From positions 1-32,690 of the forward strand of contig JAGYME010000015.1 in the NCBI GenBank assembly GCA_018400715.1: a stretch of 32,690 nucleotides of DNA, written 5' to 3'. This DNA comes from Candidatus Bipolaricaulota bacterium. Its GTDB lineage: Bacteria > Bipolaricaulota > Bipolaricaulia > M55B111. Of the stretch, positions 30,720 to 32,690 are shown piece after piece. The notes beneath the pieces are model-generated. The model was not told the origin of the DNA and ran no database searches. It saw only the letters and a list, made by a program, of their open reading frames with translations. A program made the translations under genes and the position numbers. Numbering within the stretch: position 1 is the stretch's first letter; every line of letters begins with the position of its first letter.

Positions 30720-32177
30720 TCACGCACGTTCCTTCTCGTAGCGCTTGACTATCTCCGTTAGTTCGTCCGAGACGTCCTCGTCCAATCTCTCCGGTTCGTG
30801 ACTTTCCAGAATCTTCTGGACCTTATCTCTCGCCCGGTCACGGAGCGTCTTCTTACCCTTCTCCTCCCAGCTCTCGTAGACATTTCTGTCGATGATTTTC
30901 GGGCTCCAGACGTCCTCCTTGAACTTGTCTATTGTCCCCTTCGAGGTAAGATAATTGCCTCCGGGGCCCACTTTCGCTATCTCGTCGACACCGATAGTAT
31001 CCTTGTTCACCTGGACGCTCTGGATGAACCTATCTATCATCGATATCTCCTCGTCAGCGATGGTCAAAAGCTCTAACGAAGAGGTCATGCCCGATTCCAT
31101 ATAACCGACGTCGTGGACCAGGTTACCCCCGGCGAGTGCCGCGGCGTTGAGTGAGTTAGCGACTTCCAGACCTGCCTGCTGGTCGATCTCCTTGGAGTCG
31201 GTGAACCCGCCCGCGTTGAAGGTCGGGATGCCCAGATAATCGCCCGCTTCCTTTCTCAGTACGAGGCTGAGCATCGTCTCCGGCGCACTGTAGGAGAACA
31301 CGGTCGTCTTCATGTCCATGGTCGTGGGGCCACCGCCAAATATGAGCGTAGAACCCTCACGCACGGCCTGTGATAGCACCAGTCCGGCCAGATATTCCGC
31401 CTCGGTCAACGCGTAGGCTCCAGCAAGAGAAATTGGACCCGCCGCCCCAAGAGACGGAGTAGGCACGTACTGTATCGGTATCCCCTTTTCCGTCGAGTAC
31501 ATCAGCTTCTCAACGGCTTCCTTAGAGTGCTTCAACGGAGAGCTCGGTTCGTCGTAGAGGAGGATAAACGGGTTGGACCTAAACTCCTCTTCGCCCCCGG
31601 CGACGGCGACGCTCATCTCGTATATTCCCTGTAGACCTTCGAGGTCCCAGGCGGTAAAGAGAATCGGTTTCGTGGTGTTTTTGACCATTGCCTCGAAGTG
31701 GTGTAGGTCGGCGTTTGCCTTCGGCACGTCGTTGGCAAGCGCGAAGGACATGACAAAATCGATGTTCTCCAGCTTGTCCACCAGGGTCGCGGCGCGGACG
31801 ACGTCGTCCTTCTCGCAGGTCCTCCGCTCACCAGTGTAAGGATCTATCGTGTAGGGCGTCTCGGAACCCGGGCCAAAGTACGTGTTGTCCCCCTCGAGGA
31901 ACATCGTATGCTCCAGGTTTCTGTCGCTTAACACAACCCTCGATCCACATGAATCCAGTGCGTTTTCTACCATACTCGACGGCATTTTTACCACGTTATC
32001 ATCAACCACCGTTGCTCCCGCCTCGTCGAGCATCGAGACGGCTTCCTCCGAATGAAACTCGGATCCAACGCGCTCCAGGATTTCCAGAGCTCCGTTGTAG
32101 ATCCGTTCATGTTGTTGTTCCGTTAATACTTGTAGCTTGGGCCTATTCCAGTAGTTAAAGTGATCATTTATACCCAA
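30720..32177 (-). CDS. MttB-superfamily methyltransferase, third copy
   Basis: This 485-residue paralogue is of the same length as the first copy. Shared segments are LTEQQHERIYNGALEILERV (about residues 18-37), ATVVDDNVVKMPSSMVENAL, FNAGGFTDSKEIDQQAG (about 325), LAGGNLVHDVGYMESGMTSS (about 350) and GPGGNYLTSKGTIDKF (about 410). It shares the VGYMESG block with the first copy and not with the second. There is no in-frame TAG. The start is TTG at 32177, with GGAGG seven bases upstream. It lies 49 bases after a Cys/Met-metabolism PLP enzyme gene and ahead of the aconitase X genes, with a terminator between. A quaternary-amine substrate is inference. Confidence 0.88.
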   Translation of the reverse strand: MGINDHFNYWNRPKLQVLTEQQHERIYNGALEILERVGSEFHSEEAVSMLDEAGATVVDDNVVKMPSSMVENALDSCGSRVVLSDRNLEHTMFLEGDNTYFGPGSETPYTIDPYTGERRTCEKDDVVRAATLVDKLENIDFVMSFALANDVPKANADLHHFEAMVKNTTKPILFTAWDLEGLQGIYEMSVAVAGGEEEFRSNPFILLYDEPSSPLKHSKEAVEKLMYSTEKGIPIQYVPTPSLGAAGPISLAGAYALTEAEYLAGLVLSQAVREGSTLIFGGGPTTMDMKTTVFSYSAPETMLSLVLRKEAGDYLGIPTFNAGGFTDSKEIDQQAGLEVANSLNAAALAGGNLVHDVGYMESGMTSSLELLTIADEEISMIDRFIQSVQVNKDTIGVDEIAKVGPGGNYLTSKGTIDKFKEDVWSPKIIDRNVYESWEEKGKKTLRDRARDKVQKILESHEPERLDEDVSDELTEIVKRYEKERA

Positions 32178-32226
32178 TTTAATCCCTCCAAAAATTACTT
32201 GTTATCTCTATCGACAGGTTAAAAAA

Positions 32227-32690
32227 TCAAATTTTCGAGAGCGCTTTATCCAGGTCCTTGATTAAATCTTCCGCAGACTCGATACCGACCGAAAGCCGCA
32301 GCAGGCTCATCAATATACCTGCTTCTTCCAACTCCTCATCCGTCAGCCGATGAAATATCGTCGACGCGGGGTGACAGATAACCGAGCGCGAACTCCCCTC
32401 GTGCGTCGCCGTGGGGATCAACTCCAGGGAGTTAAGGAGTTCAAACGCTTCCGCCTTGCCTCCGTCGATCGAGAAGGAAAGCAGGGCGCTAAAGTCTTCC
32501 ATCTGGCGTTTGGCCAGTTCGTGGCCCGGGTGACTCTCCAGGCCCGGATAGTTCACCTTTTCTACTGCCCTGTGGTCCTCGAGGAACTTCGCTACCTCCA
32601 GTGCGTTTTCCGAGTGCTTCTTCATCCTCATGTCCAGGCTTTCCAGGCCCAAAAGCGATAGCCACGCGTTGAATGGAGCCATGGCATTTC
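32227..32690 (-). CDS. Cys/Met metabolism PLP-dependent enzyme, C-terminal part
   Basis: Only the last 150 or so residues are in the window; the frame continues past base 32690 without a stop. The sequence matches the C-terminal domain of the methionine gamma-lyase / cystathionine gamma-synthase family: APFNAWLSLLGLESLDMRMK, VNYPGLESHPGHELAKRQM, SALLSFSIDGGK, the EGSSRSVICHPASTIF substrate-binding segment and LLRLSVGIESAEDLIKDLDK. The PLP lysine lies outside the window. Members are lyases, transsulfuration enzymes or sulfhydrylases. The typical H-x-A-S-T context is kept, but the exact activity cannot be assigned from this part. Its end is 49 bases from the third MttB start, so cotranscription is possible. 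Confidence 0.88.
   Translation of the reverse strand, partial: NAMAPFNAWLSLLGLESLDMRMKKHSENALEVAKFLEDHRAVEKVNYPGLESHPGHELAKRQMEDFSALLSFSIDGGKAEAFELLNSLELIPTATHEGSSRSVICHPASTIFHRLTDEELEEAGILMSLLRLSVGIESAEDLIKDLDKALSKI

Overview
The window is a chromosomal segment of a bacterium, roughly half G+C by eye. Its genes are tightly packed, mostly on the minus strand, with GGAGG-type ribosome binding sites and frequent TTG/GTG starts. Several proteins have Asp/Glu-rich tracts, which suggests (inference) a halophilic or halotolerant organism. A family of corrinoid-type methylamine/betaine methyltransferases, an osmolyte ABC transporter, an ATP-type PEP carboxykinase and a split aconitase X fit an anaerobic heterotroph living on compatible solutes. 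The transporter's binding protein has a cleavable signal peptide but no lipobox, which hints at a diderm. I cannot name the lineage. There are no rRNA or tRNA genes, CRISPR arrays or insertion sequences.

Layout. (1) 1-3907: a sugar-phosphate isomerase/epimerase-like gene (minus), a 404-base divergent spacer, then squalene-hopene cyclase plus a small metallophosphoesterase (plus). (2) 3909-8130: a minus-strand housekeeping operon HAD hydrolase - FAD oxidoreductase - gltX - uppP. A compact divergent promoter region separates it from rsmD (plus). (3) 8789-10869: panB, then a small secreted beta-rich protein preceded by a cyclic-di-GMP-I riboswitch. This locus is flanked by heptad-phased low-complexity DNA and carries a broken paralogue ending in a strong terminator. 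(4) 10870-16909: a five-gene operon hom - asd - aspartate kinase - aminotransferase - pckA, linking PEP/oxaloacetate to aspartate and homoserine.

(5) 17000-25556: an eight-gene operon: GntR/FCD regulator - CBS-domain ABC ATPase - substrate-binding protein - two permeases - proline racemase/hydroxyproline epimerase - two MttB-superfamily methyltransferases - terminator. It starts from a near-consensus promoter with a palindrome just downstream of the -10. A second strong promoter drives the divergent KDPG aldolase - KDG kinase pair (25786-27449). (6) 27576-32690: the 3' part of a Cys/Met-metabolism PLP enzyme, a third MttB-superfamily gene, an intercistronic terminator, the split aconitase X (large and small subunits), and an MmgE/PrpD-family gene.

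The most interesting reading is that regions 5 and 6 together import and dismantle a cyclic betaine such as proline betaine or a hydroxyproline betaine. The Opu-type transporter would import it, paralogous non-pyrrolysine MttB proteins would demethylate it stepwise, and the racemase/epimerase and aconitase X would process the freed imino acid. Each family assignment is supported by motifs. The substrate and the pathway joining the genes are inference.
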